A stretch of DNA of 57,424 nt. Origin: Burkholderiaceae bacterium. GTDB lineage: Bacteria; Pseudomonadota; Gammaproteobacteria; Burkholderiales; Burkholderiaceae_E. The stretch is taken from positions 1-57,424 of the forward strand of contig JAJTYR010000022.1 in the NCBI GenBank assembly GCA_021463505.1, given 5' to 3'. The notes beneath the pieces were generated by a model. That model did not search any database. It saw only the letters and a program-made list of their open reading frames with translations, and had not been told where the DNA came from. A program made the translations under genes and the position numbers. Positions within the stretch are counted from its first letter, which is position 1; the number at the start of each line of letters is the position of its first letter. This document shows, in pieces, positions 1-10,749 of the stretch.

Positions 1-83
1 TCGCCGCGCGCCAGCCGCTCGTCGAGCCGCCGCAGCAGCTCTGCCGGCGACAGGCGCGATGAGGCACTCTCAGCCGGGCGCAA
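1..83 (-). CDS. possible 5' end of an unidentified gene leaving the window
   Basis: On the minus strand a reading frame overlaps the last codons of the HD-GYP gene and stays open to the left edge of the window. It could start at a TTG at 81-83. The visible peptide contains SPAELLRRLDERLARGE, which has the amphipathic helical pattern of a real protein. Only about 27 residues can be seen, there is no ATG, and I do not recognise the family. If it is real it would be co-transcribed with, and overlap by about 14 bases, the HD-GYP gene. Confidence 0.25.
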   Translation of the reverse strand, partial: MRPAESASSRLSPAELLRRLDERLARG

Positions 84-1539
84 GGACGCTACCCTCGGGG
101 GAGATGCCCGCCTCGGTGTAGTAATCGTGCGGCTGCAGCCCGTAGACCCCGGCAGGAAGGCCGCGCGCGATGCGGATCGCGTGACCCGTGCTGTCGTCCG
201 GGCTGTTGAGCAGGTCGCGTTCGAACGGTCTGGGCAGCGGCGAGTGATCGACGTCGGTCAACACCAGGACGCGCGGCTCGAGCCGGCGCACGAGGTTGTG
301 CGCAAGCACGATCGCTGCTTCGCCGTTGGATAGCTCGACCAGGCTGCCGACCGGGAACACGCCGATGGCCTGGACGAACTGCTCGACCAGCGGCCCGTGA
401 AACGAGGTCCCGCTCCACTGGTAGATTCGCATCAGCGCCTCCTGCGGCGAGAGCGCTTCCGCGTACGGCCGTTCCGAGGTCATCGCGGCGAAGCAGTCTG
501 CGACAGCCGCCATGCGTCCGAACATGCCGATGCGGCTGCCTTCGAGCCGCTCGGGGTACCCCGATCCGTCGAGGCGCTCGTGATGTTGCATGATGCCCTG
601 CTCGACCATCGGATCGAGCGTCATGCTCTTGCGCAGTGCCGCGATGCCGAACTGCACGTGGCGCTTGATGACGGCATACTCGGCGGACGACAGCGTGCCG
701 CGCTTGTCCAGCAGCGCGTCCGGCAGGAGCATCTTGCCGACGTCGGCCAGCATGCCGATCTGTCCGAGCCGTACCAGGTCGGCCCGCGGAAAGCCGATGT
801 GGCGACCGAGGGCGATCAGGTGCACGGCCACCTTCATGCTGTGACAATAAGTGCTCCTGTCCTGGTCGCGCAGCCGCGTGACCCACAACATCGCGTCGGG
901 CGTTTCGACCATGCTCTCGACGAGACCTTCGGTCACTGCCTCGATATCGCGCAGTTCGGTGTATGACTGCCTGTGCAGGTCTTCCATGAGGGCGCGCAGC
1001 GTTGCTGCACTGCGCGTCCATGACCGGCTGGCGCGCGGCAACTCGGCTTCGATGGCCCCCGGCGCGGCGTACGGGCGCAATGTCGTGCCCGCCGGCAGCC
1101 CGAGGGCGTCGGCATCGGCCGGTCGCCGTGCTGCCACGTCGAGATCGACGGCCTTCTTTCGGCTGCGGCGCGATCGCATCGAACCGCAGGGGGTGCCGGG
1201 TGCGCCCGGGCTCGTCCCGCTCGTCCTGACCGCGTTGGCCGACGCCGGCAGCGAGTGTGCAGCCGTCACGCGCGCCTGCCCGTCGCGTCGTGCGAGCGCG
1301 CTGCGCAGGGCGTCGGCGGCGGCACCGCTGGAACGCCCGAGATCGACGTGCACGAAGCGGCAGTACTGGCGAAGCGTGCGCAGTTCCATCTCGTCCCGGA
1401 TGTTCAGGCCCTCGAGCAGGAACGGCGTGTCGAGCCAGGGGCGGTCGAGTTCGGTGACGAACAGGCCGTAGTCGAGATCGTCGACCGACAGCCGGATCCG
1501 GGTGGACGCAGGTGCAGGTGGGTGTGGCGGGGCGAGCAT
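70..1539 (-). CDS. HD-GYP domain protein with DUF3391-like N-terminus, HD pair degenerate
   Basis: This encodes about 489 residues. The N-terminal 60 residues (IRLSVDDLDYGLFVTELDRP) resemble the DUF3391 domain that precedes HD-GYP domains in betaproteobacteria. A low-complexity stretch follows, then an HD-GYP domain from about residue 225 to 400. HD-GYP proteins hydrolyse cyclic di-GMP at a di- or tri-iron site. The GYP signature is intact (HHERLDGSGYP), but the HD pair expected in the LLHDIGK block reads MLADVGK, with Ala265-Asp266 in place of His-Asp, so a metal ligand is missing. I prefer the ATG at 1539 because the frame further upstream is arginine-rich and unlike protein. It could be a c-di-GMP binding or signalling protein rather than a phosphodiesterase. 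Family assignment is firm; activity is doubtful. Confidence 0.85.
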   Translation of the reverse strand: MLAPPHPPAPASTRIRLSVDDLDYGLFVTELDRPWLDTPFLLEGLNIRDEMELRTLRQYCRFVHVDLGRSSGAAADALRSALARRDGQARVTAAHSLPASANAVRTSGTSPGAPGTPCGSMRSRRSRKKAVDLDVAARRPADADALGLPAGTTLRPYAAPGAIEAELPRASRSWTRSAATLRALMEDLHRQSYTELRDIEAVTEGLVESMVETPDAMLWVTRLRDQDRSTYCHSMKVAVHLIALGRHIGFPRADLVRLGQIGMLADVGKMLLPDALLDKRGTLSSAEYAVIKRHVQFGIAALRKSMTLDPMVEQGIMQHHERLDGSGYPERLEGSRIGMFGRMAAVADCFAAMTSERPYAEALSPQEALMRIYQWSGTSFHGPLVEQFVQAIGVFPVGSLVELSNGEAAIVLAHNLVRRLEPRVLVLTDVDHSPLPRPFERDLLNSPDDSTGHAIRIARGLPAGVYGLQPHDYYTEAGISPEGSVLAPG

Positions 1540-1808
1540 CGATTCGGGGTGTACGGGTTGGCACAGTGGGCGGGCGGGTCTTTGCCCATGGTAGGCAAGG
1601 TGGCCGGGGGCGCCAAGGAACCCGGCGCGCTTTCGACGGCGAGCCGCAACGGGTGCCGACGGGCGGCAGCGTAGGCAGCGTCGACGGCGAGCACCCGACG
1701 CGGCGCCCCGAACCTTCCGGGCTCCGATAGCACTGTTGCGCACGCGTGTTGTCGCGCTCGCGCGATCGCGCCGTCCGATAGACTCGCGACTGGCAACCGG
1801 GAGAAGAC
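1540..1808. other. divergent intergenic region with a TAGACT promoter box
   Basis: These 269 bases separate the HD-GYP gene (minus) from the small ORF at 1809 (plus). I see no convincing gene. A TAGACT hexamer at 1779-1784 lies 24 bases before the ATG at 1809, and GGGAGAAG just upstream of that ATG is a good ribosome binding site. The sequence is GC-rich throughout. Confidence 0.4.
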
Positions 1809-2039
1809 ATGTCCGACAAGTGGCTCACCAGCCTGATCACCAGCGGCCCGCAGGAAGGTTTCGAACTCGCGATCAAGCTCTCGCGGATGGGCGTGAAATA
1901 CACCCAGCCGTCGGGCGAGGTGCGCGAGAAGTTGCGCCCCGAGTACGCCGAGAATGCCGACAGCCTCACCGCCGCATCGCAGGTGATCGCGATCAACTTC
2001 CAGACGGTGGCGGCCGCGAACGGCTACTGGCGAAGCTGA
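1809..2039 (+). CDS. small hypothetical protein (76 aa)
   Basis: This is a 76-residue soluble protein with no signal peptide or membrane segment. It begins MSDKWLTSLITSG and contains a mixed-charge middle (KLSRMGVKYTQPSGEVREKLRPEY). A good Shine-Dalgarno (GGGAGAAG) lies 3 to 10 bases before the ATG and a TAGACT -10-like box lies further upstream, which supports a real short gene. I do not recognise the family. It stands alone: the symporter 86 bases downstream has its own start region. No function is assigned. Confidence 0.6.
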   Translation: MSDKWLTSLITSGPQEGFELAIKLSRMGVKYTQPSGEVREKLRPEYAENADSLTAASQVIAINFQTVAAANGYWRS

Positions 2040-2125
2040 GCGTCGGCGACGACGCTGGCACCGGGCGCCGGTTCCGGGTACCCGGCCGAAGCAGCTGCCG
2101 GCCGCCGACCGTCTCCCTGGTCGAC

Positions 2126-3496
2126 ATGACTGCGCAATCCGGGAAATGGTCCGGGCGGACCGGCTTCGTCCTCGCGACGATCGGGTCGGCCGTCGGCATC
2201 GGCAGCATCTGGAAGTTTCCGTACGAGGTCGGGGCCAACGGCGGCAGCACGTTCGTGCTGCTCTACGTGCTCGGGCTGGTGCTGGTCGTCGTGCCGCTGA
2301 TGCTGGCCGAGTTCGCGATCGGACGCCGTGGACGCGCCGACCCGGCGGGCAGCATCGCCGCGGTGGCGCAGGCGGCCGGCTCGAGCCGGCGCTGGGCTGC
2401 CGCCGGCGTGCTGGGCGTGCTCACCGGCTACCTGATCCTGAGTTTCTATTCGGTGATCGGCGGCTGGACGCTCGGCTACGCGGTCGAAACCGCGCTCTAC
2501 GGCCTGCCCGGCGCGGACCCGCGGGCAGTCGCCGCGCGCTTCGACGCGTTCCTCGCTTCGCCGTGGCAGATGCTGGGCTGGCATGCGCTGTTCATGGCGG
2601 CGAGCGCGGGGGTGGTCGTGCGCGGCGTCGAGAAGGGCATCGAGACCGCCGCGAAGGTGCTCATGCCGTTGCTGGTGGCGCTGATGCTGCTGCTCGCCGT
2701 CTGGTCGGTCGTCGAGGGCGATCTCGCCGCCACGCTGCGCTTCCTGCTGGAGCCCGACCTGCGACACCTGAATGCCCGCACCGCTCTCGAGGCGCTCGGC
2801 CTGGGCTTCTTCTCGATCGGCGTCGGCCTCGGGATGATGATCACCTACGCGGCCTACAGCGGCGCGGAGATCAGCCTCAAGCAGGTGGTGGTGGCGTCGG
2901 TGGCGGCCGACACCGTGATCTCGCTGCTCGCGGGACTCGCGGTATTCCCGATCGTCTTTGCGCATGGCCTCGATCCGGCCAGCGGGCCGCGGCTGGTGTT
3001 CGTGACGCTGCCGCTGGCGTTCGCGGGCATGCCGTTCGGCACGACGGCCGCGATCGCCTTTTTTGCGCTGCTGTGCGTGGCCGCGCTGGCCTCGGCCATC
3101 TCGCTGCTCGAACTGGTCGTCGCGCTGCTGATGCGGCAGATGAGGTGGCGCCGCGCGACGGCCGTGGCGATCGCCGCCTCCAGCTGTTTTGCCGCCGGCA
3201 TCGCCACCGTGTTGTCGTTCAACGCCTGGGCCCATTGGCGTCCGCTGGCGAGCCTGGGGATCGCATCGAGTGCCACTTTCTTCGACGTGCTCGATCAGTT
3301 GACCTCCAACCTGATGCTGCCGCTCGGCGGGCTCGCGATCGCGCTGTTCGCCGGTTGGGCGGCGCCGCAGCGATTGCTGGCCGAGGAACTTCGGCTCGGC
3401 CCGACTGGCGCACGCGCGCTGCGCTTTGCGTTGCGCTATGTCGCGCCGCTCGGGATCGCAGCGGCGACCTTGTCGGCGATCCTGCCGGGCGGCTGA
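2126..3496 (+). CDS. sodium-dependent transporter of the NSS (SNF) family
   Basis: This is a 456-residue integral membrane protein of the neurotransmitter:sodium symporter family (LeuT fold), which moves amino acids or related amines with Na+. The family signature is clear at residues 9 to 35: GFVLATIGSAVGIGSIWKFP, then the substrate/ion-binding helix with NGG. Roughly eleven hydrophobic segments follow, as in most bacterial members. The start at 2126 puts that first helix close to the N-terminus, as in LeuT, whereas the longer frame from 1736 adds arginine-rich nonsense. The substrate cannot be read from sequence. It is flanked by unrelated genes and looks monocistronic. Confidence 0.9.
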   Translation: MTAQSGKWSGRTGFVLATIGSAVGIGSIWKFPYEVGANGGSTFVLLYVLGLVLVVVPLMLAEFAIGRRGRADPAGSIAAVAQAAGSSRRWAAAGVLGVLTGYLILSFYSVIGGWTLGYAVETALYGLPGADPRAVAARFDAFLASPWQMLGWHALFMAASAGVVVRGVEKGIETAAKVLMPLLVALMLLLAVWSVVEGDLAATLRFLLEPDLRHLNARTALEALGLGFFSIGVGLGMMITYAAYSGAEISLKQVVVASVAADTVISLLAGLAVFPIVFAHGLDPASGPRLVFVTLPLAFAGMPFGTTAAIAFFALLCVAALASAISLLELVVALLMRQMRWRRATAVAIAASSCFAAGIATVLSFNAWAHWRPLASLGIASSATFFDVLDQLTSNLMLPLGGLAIALFAGWAAPQRLLAEELRLGPTGARALRFALRYVAPLGIAAATLSAILPGG

Positions 3497-3558
3497 GCTT
3501 CAGGGTCGGGATGGGGGCGAGCCAACCGGTCGACGCGGCGCTGCGGTTGCAGGCGTTC

Positions 3559-4137
3559 TCAGCGCCCGCGCTCCAGTGACAGCAGTTCGGTGCGCATCGC
3601 CAGGTTGGTGAGCAGTTCGCCGAGCATCGCCGAGGTGACCGTCTCCTCGCCGATCGCGCGGATGCCGCGGCTCTCCATGCACATGTGGCGGCAGCGCACC
3701 ACCACGCCCACGGCGATGGGGTCCAGATGCGTCATCAAGGCATCGGCGATCTGGCGCGTCATGCGCTCCTGCACCTGCAGCCGCTTGGCGTAGCAGTCGA
3801 CCAGCCGCGTGAGCTTGGACAGCCCGACGATCGCGCCCTTGGGCACGTAGCCGACGGTCGCCGTGCCGAAGAACGGGGCGAGGTGGTGCTCGCAATGGCT
3901 GTAGACGGGAATGCCGCGCACCACGATCAGTTCGTTGTAGTGCTCGGCGCCGTCCTTGAACACCTTGAGGATCTCGGCCGGGTCCTGGTCGTAGCCCGAC
4001 GTCCAGTGCGCCCAGGCGCGCTCGACGCGACCGGGCGTCTCGCGCAGACCGGGGCGGTTCGGGTCTTCGTGCAGGCTGCGCAGCAGCCGTCGCCAATCGG
4101 AGCGATCGAAGGGTCGATCGTCGGTGCCATCGTCCAT
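3559..4137 (-). CDS. folE: GTP cyclohydrolase I
   Basis: This 192-residue enzyme converts GTP to 7,8-dihydroneopterin triphosphate, the first step of folate (and queuosine) synthesis, as a cytosolic homodecamer. The zinc site is complete: Cys and His in YSHCEHHLAPF and the second Cys in RCRHMCME. The conserved GLSKLTRLVDCYAKRLQVQE block is also present. Length matches the family. Its end converges with the NSS transporter gene. It is divergent from the AraC regulator gene at 4302, with 164 bases between the start codons. Confidence 0.96.
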   Translation of the reverse strand: MDDGTDDRPFDRSDWRRLLRSLHEDPNRPGLRETPGRVERAWAHWTSGYDQDPAEILKVFKDGAEHYNELIVVRGIPVYSHCEHHLAPFFGTATVGYVPKGAIVGLSKLTRLVDCYAKRLQVQERMTRQIADALMTHLDPIAVGVVVRCRHMCMESRGIRAIGEETVTSAMLGELLTNLAMRTELLSLERGR

Positions 4138-4268
4138 GTCGCGGGCCTCGCGGGTGCGGAAGCTGGCAGTCTACTGGATGGGTCGTTGCAGGGCCGGTCG
4201 CCCGGAGCGGCGCGGCGCGAAGTGCGGTGCGGTGCGAAGCGCGACGCCGCATGAGCCGCGGTGTGACA

Positions 4269-4274
4269 TAGAAT
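4269..4274 (+). promoter_or_regulatory. TAGAAT -10 box before the AraC gene
   Basis: TAGAAT lies 27 bases upstream of the ATG at 4302. The same hexamer occurs before hemE and rep in this window, so it is probably the housekeeping -10 element of this genome. No clear -35 match was seen. Confidence 0.4.
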
Positions 4275-4301
4275 GCGGAATCGAACGCGGAACGTCTCAA
4301 C

Positions 4302-5150
4302 ATGCCGGATCGCCTGTCGGACCTGCTCGCCCGCTTCAGTGTCGCTGCGCACGTCGACCGCACGGGCGCGCTGCAACAGCCCGCTTCGTTCGATGCGACG
4401 CGCGATGTGGGGCGCCTGCACCTGCTGCGCAGTGGTTCCGCGAAGATCCTGCACGAAGGATGGACGCCGCTGAAGCTGTCGCGCCCGAGCCTGCTGTTCT
4501 ATCCGCGACCATTCGTGCACCGGCTGCAGCCCGAGTCGGAACGAATCGTAAACGTCGTCAGCGCGGCGATCCGCTTCGATGGCGGTTCGGTCAGTCCGCT
4601 GGCGGCGGCGCTGCCGCCGCTGCTGGTGCTGCCGCTCGAGGCGCTCACCGATGCGCGCACCACGCTGGACCAGCTGTTCGACGAAGCCGATGCCGCGCGC
4701 TGCGGTCGCAGCATCGCGCTCGACCGCCTGTGCGACCTGCTGCTGGTGCAGGTCCTGCGGCACGTGATCGATCGTTCGCTGGCCAACAGCGGCATGCTGG
4801 CCGGGCTGGCCGATGCACGCCTGTCCAAGGCGCTGGTCCTGCTGCACGACCGGCCGCAACGCGACTGGCGTCTCGAAGACCTCGCCGCGCGCGCCGGCAT
4901 GTCGCGCGCCCGCTTCGCCGCGCGCTTCAAGCAGGTGGTCGGCATCGCGCCCGGCGAGTACCTGACCCGCTGGCGCATCAGTCTCGCACAGCACCTGTTG
5001 CAGCAGGGTCGTGCGGTGAAGGAGGTGGCGGGCGAGGTCGGCTACGCGAGCCCTGCCGCACTCGGGCGGGTGTTCGCCACGCGCACCGGCGCGACGCCGA
5101 AGGCCTGGGCGCACACACGCACGCACGCCATCGCCGCCGACGAGACCTGA
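4302..5150 (+). CDS. AraC-family transcriptional regulator with cupin N-terminus
   Basis: This is a 282-residue regulator. Residues 1 to about 170 form a cupin-like sensor domain (Cupin_6 style: [16 protein letters not shown], then a segment with [10 protein letters not shown]). Residues about 180 to 275 carry the double helix-turn-helix of AraC/Xyl[22 protein letters not shown] followed by [20 protein letters not shown]. The effector is unknown; relatives with this sensor often control oxidoreductases or efflux. It is divergent from folE and is followed by hemE on the same strand, but hemE appears to have its own promoter. Confidence 0.9.
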   Translation: MPDRLSDLLARFSVAAHVDRTGALQQPASFDATRDVGRLHLLRSGSAKILHEGWTPLKLSRPSLLFYPRPFVHRLQPESERIVNVVSAAIRFDGGSVSPLAAALPPLLVLPLEALTDARTTLDQLFDEADAARCGRSIALDRLCDLLLVQVLRHVIDRSLANSGMLAGLADARLSKALVLLHDRPQRDWRLEDLAARAGMSRARFAARFKQVVGIAPGEYLTRWRISLAQHLLQQGRAVKEVAGEVGYASPAALGRVFATRTGATPKAWAHTRTHAIAADET

Positions 5151-5201
5151 TCATCCGGGCGGATCCGGCGTGTCTGCGCCGGACGAGCACGTACCTGCGG
5201 G

Positions 5202-5207
5202 TAGAAT
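5202..5207 (+). promoter_or_regulatory. -10 box immediately before hemE
   Basis: TAGAAT ends only seven bases before the GTG at 5215. If it is the -10 hexamer, transcription would start at or within a base or two of the start codon, giving a leaderless mRNA. No Shine-Dalgarno precedes that GTG. Confidence 0.45.
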
Positions 5208-5214
5208 CGACCGG

Positions 5215-6303
5215 GTGAACAAGCCGCCCAACGACACCTTCCTGCGCGCGCTGCGTCGCGAGCCTACCGACTACACGCCGATCTGGCTGATGCGCCAGGC
5301 CGGCCGCTATCTGCCCGAGTACAACGCAACGCGCCGGCGCGCAGGCAGCTTCCTCGCGCTGTGCAAGACGCCCGAACTCGCCTGCGAGGTGACGCTGCAG
5401 CCGCTCGAACGCTATCCGCTGGATGCAGCGATCCTCTTTTCGGACATCCTCACGATTCCCGACGCGATGGGGCTCGGGCTGTACTTCGTCGAAGGCGAGG
5501 GCCCGAAGTTCGAGCGCCCGGTTCGCGACGAGGCAGCGGTGAAGCAGCTCGCGGCACCCGACCCTTCGGGCACGCTGCGCTACGTGACCGACGCGGTGCG
5601 CACGATCCGCGGTGCGCTGGCAGGGCGCGTGCCACTGATCGGTTTCGCGGGCAGCCCGTGGACGCTGGCCTGCTACATGGTCGAGGGCGGCGCGAGCGAC
5701 GACTTCCGCGAGATCAAGACGATGCTGTACCGGCGCCCGGACCTGCTCACTCGCATCCTCGACGTGAACACGGGCGCGGTCACCGCCTACCTGGACGCGC
5801 AACTCGAAGCCGGCGCGCAGGCGCTGATGATCTTCGACTCCTGGGGCGGGGCGTTGGCCGACGGCGCCTATCAGCGTTTCTCGCTCGAACCGATGCGGCG
5901 CGTGATCGCCTCGCTGAAGCGCCGCGTCGACGAACCGGTGATCGTCTTCACCAAGGGTGGCGGTCAATGGCTCGAGGAGATGGCCGGCATCGGCTGCGAC
6001 GCGATCGGCGTCGACTGGACGGTGAACCTCGGCCGCGCGCGGGCGCGCGTCGGCGATCGCGTGACGCTGCAAGGCAACCTCGATCCGATGATCCTGATGG
6101 CCGATCCCGGGCAGGTGCGTACCGAGGCGATCCGGGTGCTCGACGATTTCGGGGCGCCGCGGGCGGGCGTTGGGCACGTGTTCAACCTCGGCCACGGCAT
6201 TTCCCAGTTCACGCCGCCCGACAATGTGGCGGTGCTGGTCGAGACGGTGCATGCCCACAGTCGGCGACTGCGCACGGGCGGTGCGAGCGCGTCCTCACTT
6301 TAG
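5215..6303 (+). CDS. hemE: uroporphyrinogen III decarboxylase
   Basis: This 362-residue cytosolic enzyme removes four carboxyl groups from uroporphyrinogen III to give coproporphyrinogen III in haem synthesis. The signature blocks are complete: [19 protein letters not shown] near the N-terminus, [28 protein letters not shown], and [10 protein letters not shown] near the C-terminus. I chose the GTG at 5215, six residues before NDTFLRAL, because this aligns with the N-terminus of enterobacterial HemE. An in-frame GTG at 5170 would add 15 residues of unfamiliar sequence. A TAGAAT box sits just upstream. The enzyme fits a genome rich in c-type cytochromes but is universal in such bacteria. Confidence 0.97.
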   Translation: MNKPPNDTFLRALRREPTDYTPIWLMRQAGRYLPEYNATRRRAGSFLALCKTPELACEVTLQPLERYPLDAAILFSDILTIPDAMGLGLYFVEGEGPKFERPVRDEAAVKQLAAPDPSGTLRYVTDAVRTIRGALAGRVPLIGFAGSPWTLACYMVEGGASDDFREIKTMLYRRPDLLTRILDVNTGAVTAYLDAQLEAGAQALMIFDSWGGALADGAYQRFSLEPMRRVIASLKRRVDEPVIVFTKGGGQWLEEMAGIGCDAIGVDWTVNLGRARARVGDRVTLQGNLDPMILMADPGQVRTEAIRVLDDFGAPRAGVGHVFNLGHGISQFTPPDNVAVLVETVHAHSRRLRTGGASASSL

Positions 6304-6628
6304 GCGTTGCGCTGTATCGGCGCGGCTTGCATCGCCGAAAAAAATGTGGTTCGGAAAGTGCGCGATCGCTGACTTATGCACAGTTCGGCGGCCGCGACCG
6401 ATCGCGCCGAAGGGTCTTCAGGAAAACGCGGGTCAATCTCGTAACCTATTGATTTATAAGAGATTGACACTGATCAAAAAACGGGCAAACCACCCGGGAG
6501 CGTGATACGGCAGGCACTTGGGCTCGATGTGGACGGCTTGCCCACAGTTTTATCCACAGTTTTTGTGCATGGATCGCAAAAGCGCTTTGAAGGCCAAGTG
6601 TTAGGGCGGCAACTTAAAGTCAAACCTG
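6304..6628. other. AT-richer intergenic region hemE-priA with DnaA-box-like motifs
   Basis: This 325-base gap is clearly richer in A+T than its neighbours, especially from about 6440 to 6620. It holds a perfect DnaA-box consensus TTATCCACA at 6550-6558. A partial match in the reverse orientation (TGTGGACGG at 6528-6536, with a CCCACAG just after) lies nearby. A short frame at 6502-6684 is open but unlike protein, so I do not call a gene here. A TTGACA hexamer at 6464 has no convincing -10 partner. Confidence 0.5.
6550..6558 (+). promoter_or_regulatory. DnaA box (consensus)
   Basis: TTATCCACA matches the DnaA-box consensus 9 of 9. It lies 71 bases before the priA start, so DnaA could regulate this primosome gene. 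A single box does not make an origin. Confidence 0.5.
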
Positions 6629-8833
<2,205 letters not shown>

Positions 8834-8855
8834 CCAGGGTGGCCGGTCTCGCCCG

Positions 8856-9209
8856 TCAACGACGACGTGGGCGATCGACGCGGCCGTTGTGGTTGAAGTT
8901 GTGCTGCCGGTCGTGTTTCTGGCGCGCGATACGCGCGCTCTGCACGCCTTGCGCCTGATGCAGGCGTGCACGTTCGCCCCGGGTGACCGTGCCGTCGGAC
9001 TTCGCGCGCTCTTCCATCCGCTCGACCCTCGCCTGTCCGGCCTCGAGCCGGTTCGCCTCGCGGGTGGTGAGGGCGCCGGTGCGCTCGCCCTGCTCGATGC
9101 GGCGTTCCTGGTTGAGCTGTCGCTGATCCACGCCGGGCGTGGCCGCTTGCGCGAACGCGGCGCTGCCGGCCGTGGCGAGCAGAACTGCAATAGCGGCGTT
9201 CCTGAGCAT
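8856..9209 (-). CDS. small secreted basic protein with internal repeat
   Basis: This encodes 117 residues. The ATG at 9209 gives a clean signal peptide (MLRNAAIAVLLATAGSAAFA), so I prefer it to the upstream ATG at 9239. The mature protein is Arg/Gln/Glu-rich and helical. It contains two related segments: NQERRIEQGERTGALTTREANRLEAGQ and a second with MEERAKSDGTVTRGERARLH. The GxLTxxExxRL pattern recurs in small periplasmic proteins of betaproteobacteria whose function I do not know. The C-terminus is His/Arg-rich (NFNHNGRVDRPRRR). It lies between convergent priA and the cbpM-cbpA pair and appears to be a single gene. Confidence 0.7.
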   Translation of the reverse strand: MLRNAAIAVLLATAGSAAFAQAATPGVDQRQLNQERRIEQGERTGALTTREANRLEAGQARVERMEERAKSDGTVTRGERARLHQAQGVQSARIARQKHDRQHNFNHNGRVDRPRRR

Positions 9210-9332
9210 GACGGACTCCGAGGGTTGAGGTGATGTCACTCTAGGCGCCCGACCGCCGCGCGTGCAGTCCCGGTCCGGTAAACGCTGTAAGCAGGCGTAA
9301 CCCGACGCGGGAACGGTCGCGGTGTGAACGCG

Positions 9333-9641
9333 CTAGCGGGACCCCACTGCCTTCAGCTGCGCCCGCAGCCGCTGCACTTCCTCGATCAGGTCGGTGACGA
9401 GCGCTGCCAGTTCCGCATTGGCGTCGAAGTCGCGCTCGAGCGCGACCATCCGCCGCGCACGCACGAGTTGCGCGCTTGCGAAGCGCCACTGGCTGGCCAC
9501 GCCCGAGCCACATTCGAGCAGGCCGGCCTCGACGCGCATCTCCACCCAGTGCGGCTCGACCGCGCAGGCGCGGGCCAACTCCTCGAGCGTGAGCATCGTC
9601 TCGTCGATCACGGCGCCGCTGAGGACCTTGTCGGAAGTCAT
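9333..9641 (-). CDS. cbpM: chaperone modulatory protein CbpM
   Basis: This 102-residue protein of the MerR-like CbpM family binds the J-domain of CbpA and inhibits its co-chaperone and DNA-binding activity. Conserved features are the N-terminal LTLEELARACAVEPHWVEMRVEAGLL and a C-terminal helical tail (LVTDLIEEVQRLRAQLKAV). The ATG at 9641 lies 20 bases after the cbpA stop, the usual cbpA-cbpM order, so the two are co-transcribed. Confidence 0.9.
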   Translation of the reverse strand: MTSDKVLSGAVIDETMLTLEELARACAVEPHWVEMRVEAGLLECGSGVASQWRFASAQLVRARRMVALERDFDANAELAALVTDLIEEVQRLRAQLKAVGSR

Positions 9642-9661
9642 GATTCGGACTCCGCTCGTAT

Positions 9662-10600
9662 TCAACTGCGGCGCGGGTCGAAGGCAAGCTCGCGTGCCAT
9701 CTGCTCGTACAGCCGGCGCGCCTTGTCGCTGGCGGCCGGCGGCAGCACGACCTCGAGTTGCAGGTACAGCGAACCGGGCGGGTCGCCCGGGATGCCCCGC
9801 GCCTTCAGGCGCAGCCTGCGCCCGCTCTGCGAGCCGGCCGGCACGTTCACCTGTACCCGGCCCGACGGCGTCGGCGCTTCGACGGTCGCGCCGAGCGCCG
9901 CTTCCCACGGCGCCACCGGAAGCGTTGCGTGCACGTCGCGCCCCTGGATCCGGTAGCGCGGGTCGGGGCGGAACTGCACCTCGAGATAGAGATCGCCCGC
10001 GGGCCCCCCGCCGGCGCCGGGCGCGCCCTGCCCGGCAAGGCGGATCTGCTGGCCTTCGGCGAGTCCCTTCGGAATGCGCACGTTGAGCACGCGCTCCTCG
10101 GTGACCACGCGCCCGGCTTCGTCGAGCCGCGCGCCGCGCAGCGTGATCGCGCGTGTGGTGCCCTCGTACACGTCGGCGAGGTCGATCATGATCCGCGCGT
10201 GGTGATCGCCGCCGCGCATCCGGTGCGCGCCCGCGCGGTCTGCGTCGCGTGCCCGGCCCCGGCGGCCGAACAGGCTCGAGAAGAAGTCGCTGAAGGCCTC
10301 GTCGTGCATCTCGGGAGCGCCGCGTCCGGAGAACTCGAAGCCCGTGCCCCAGTCGGGCGGCGGCTGAAACTCCTGTCCGGCGCCGTAGCGATTGCCGAGG
10401 TCGTCGTAGGCCGCGCGTTTCTCCGGATCGGACAGCACGGCGTAGGCCTCGTTGACTTCGCGCATGCGCGCCTCGGCGTCGGCCTCCTTGCTGACGTCGG
10501 GGTGGTACTTGCGCGCCAGCTTGCGGTATGCCTTCTTGATCTCGTCGGCCGGCGCGCCGCGCTTGACGCCGAGGCTCTGGTAGTAGTCGCGAAATTCCAT
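9662..10600 (-). CDS. cbpA: curved DNA-binding protein CbpA (DnaJ-like co-chaperone)
   Basis: This 312-residue DnaJ homologue stimulates DnaK and, in enterobacteria, also binds curved DNA. Residues 1 to 70 form a J-domain with the HPD tripeptide (KYHPDVSKEADAEARM) and start MEFRDYYQSLGV. A Gly/Phe-type linker follows, then two CTD beta domains (about residues 125 to 300). There is no CXXCXGXG zinc domain, which separates it from DnaJ. It forms an operon with cbpM and is divergent from rep. Confidence 0.94.
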   Translation of the reverse strand: MEFRDYYQSLGVKRGAPADEIKKAYRKLARKYHPDVSKEADAEARMREVNEAYAVLSDPEKRAAYDDLGNRYGAGQEFQPPPDWGTGFEFSGRGAPEMHDEAFSDFFSSLFGRRGRARDADRAGAHRMRGGDHHARIMIDLADVYEGTTRAITLRGARLDEAGRVVTEERVLNVRIPKGLAEGQQIRLAGQGAPGAGGGPAGDLYLEVQFRPDPRYRIQGRDVHATLPVAPWEAALGATVEAPTPSGRVQVNVPAGSQSGRRLRLKARGIPGDPPGSLYLQLEVVLPPAASDKARRLYEQMARELAFDPRRS

Positions 10601-10719
10601 CGTGCTTCAGTGGGCGTGCGTTGCGGGCGCCGCCGATGTCGGCGATCCTGGCCACGGGCCCAAGGCTAAGCCGGGCAACGGCGGGGGTCAAATCGTGCCG
10701 GTGCCGGTCGGGTGACCGG

Positions 10720-10725
10720 TAGAAT
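10720..10725 (+). promoter_or_regulatory. TAGAAT -10 box before rep
   Basis: TAGAAT (in the context GGTAGAATCCCG) lies 24 bases before the rep ATG at 10750. It matches the -10-like hexamers before hemE and the AraC gene. No strong Shine-Dalgarno is visible before rep. Confidence 0.4.
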
Positions 10726-10749
10726 CCCGTTCCTCCCGGCCGCCCCTCG

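Noticed and set aside
89-1996. 635-codon open frame opposite or overlapping the HD-GYP gene
   Set aside because: Its product is extremely Arg/Pro-rich with no domain; it is a high-GC shadow of the real HD-GYP frame.
5170-5214. Upstream GTG as the hemE start
   Set aside because: It adds 15 residues not seen in HemE proteins and would place the TAGAAT box inside the gene.
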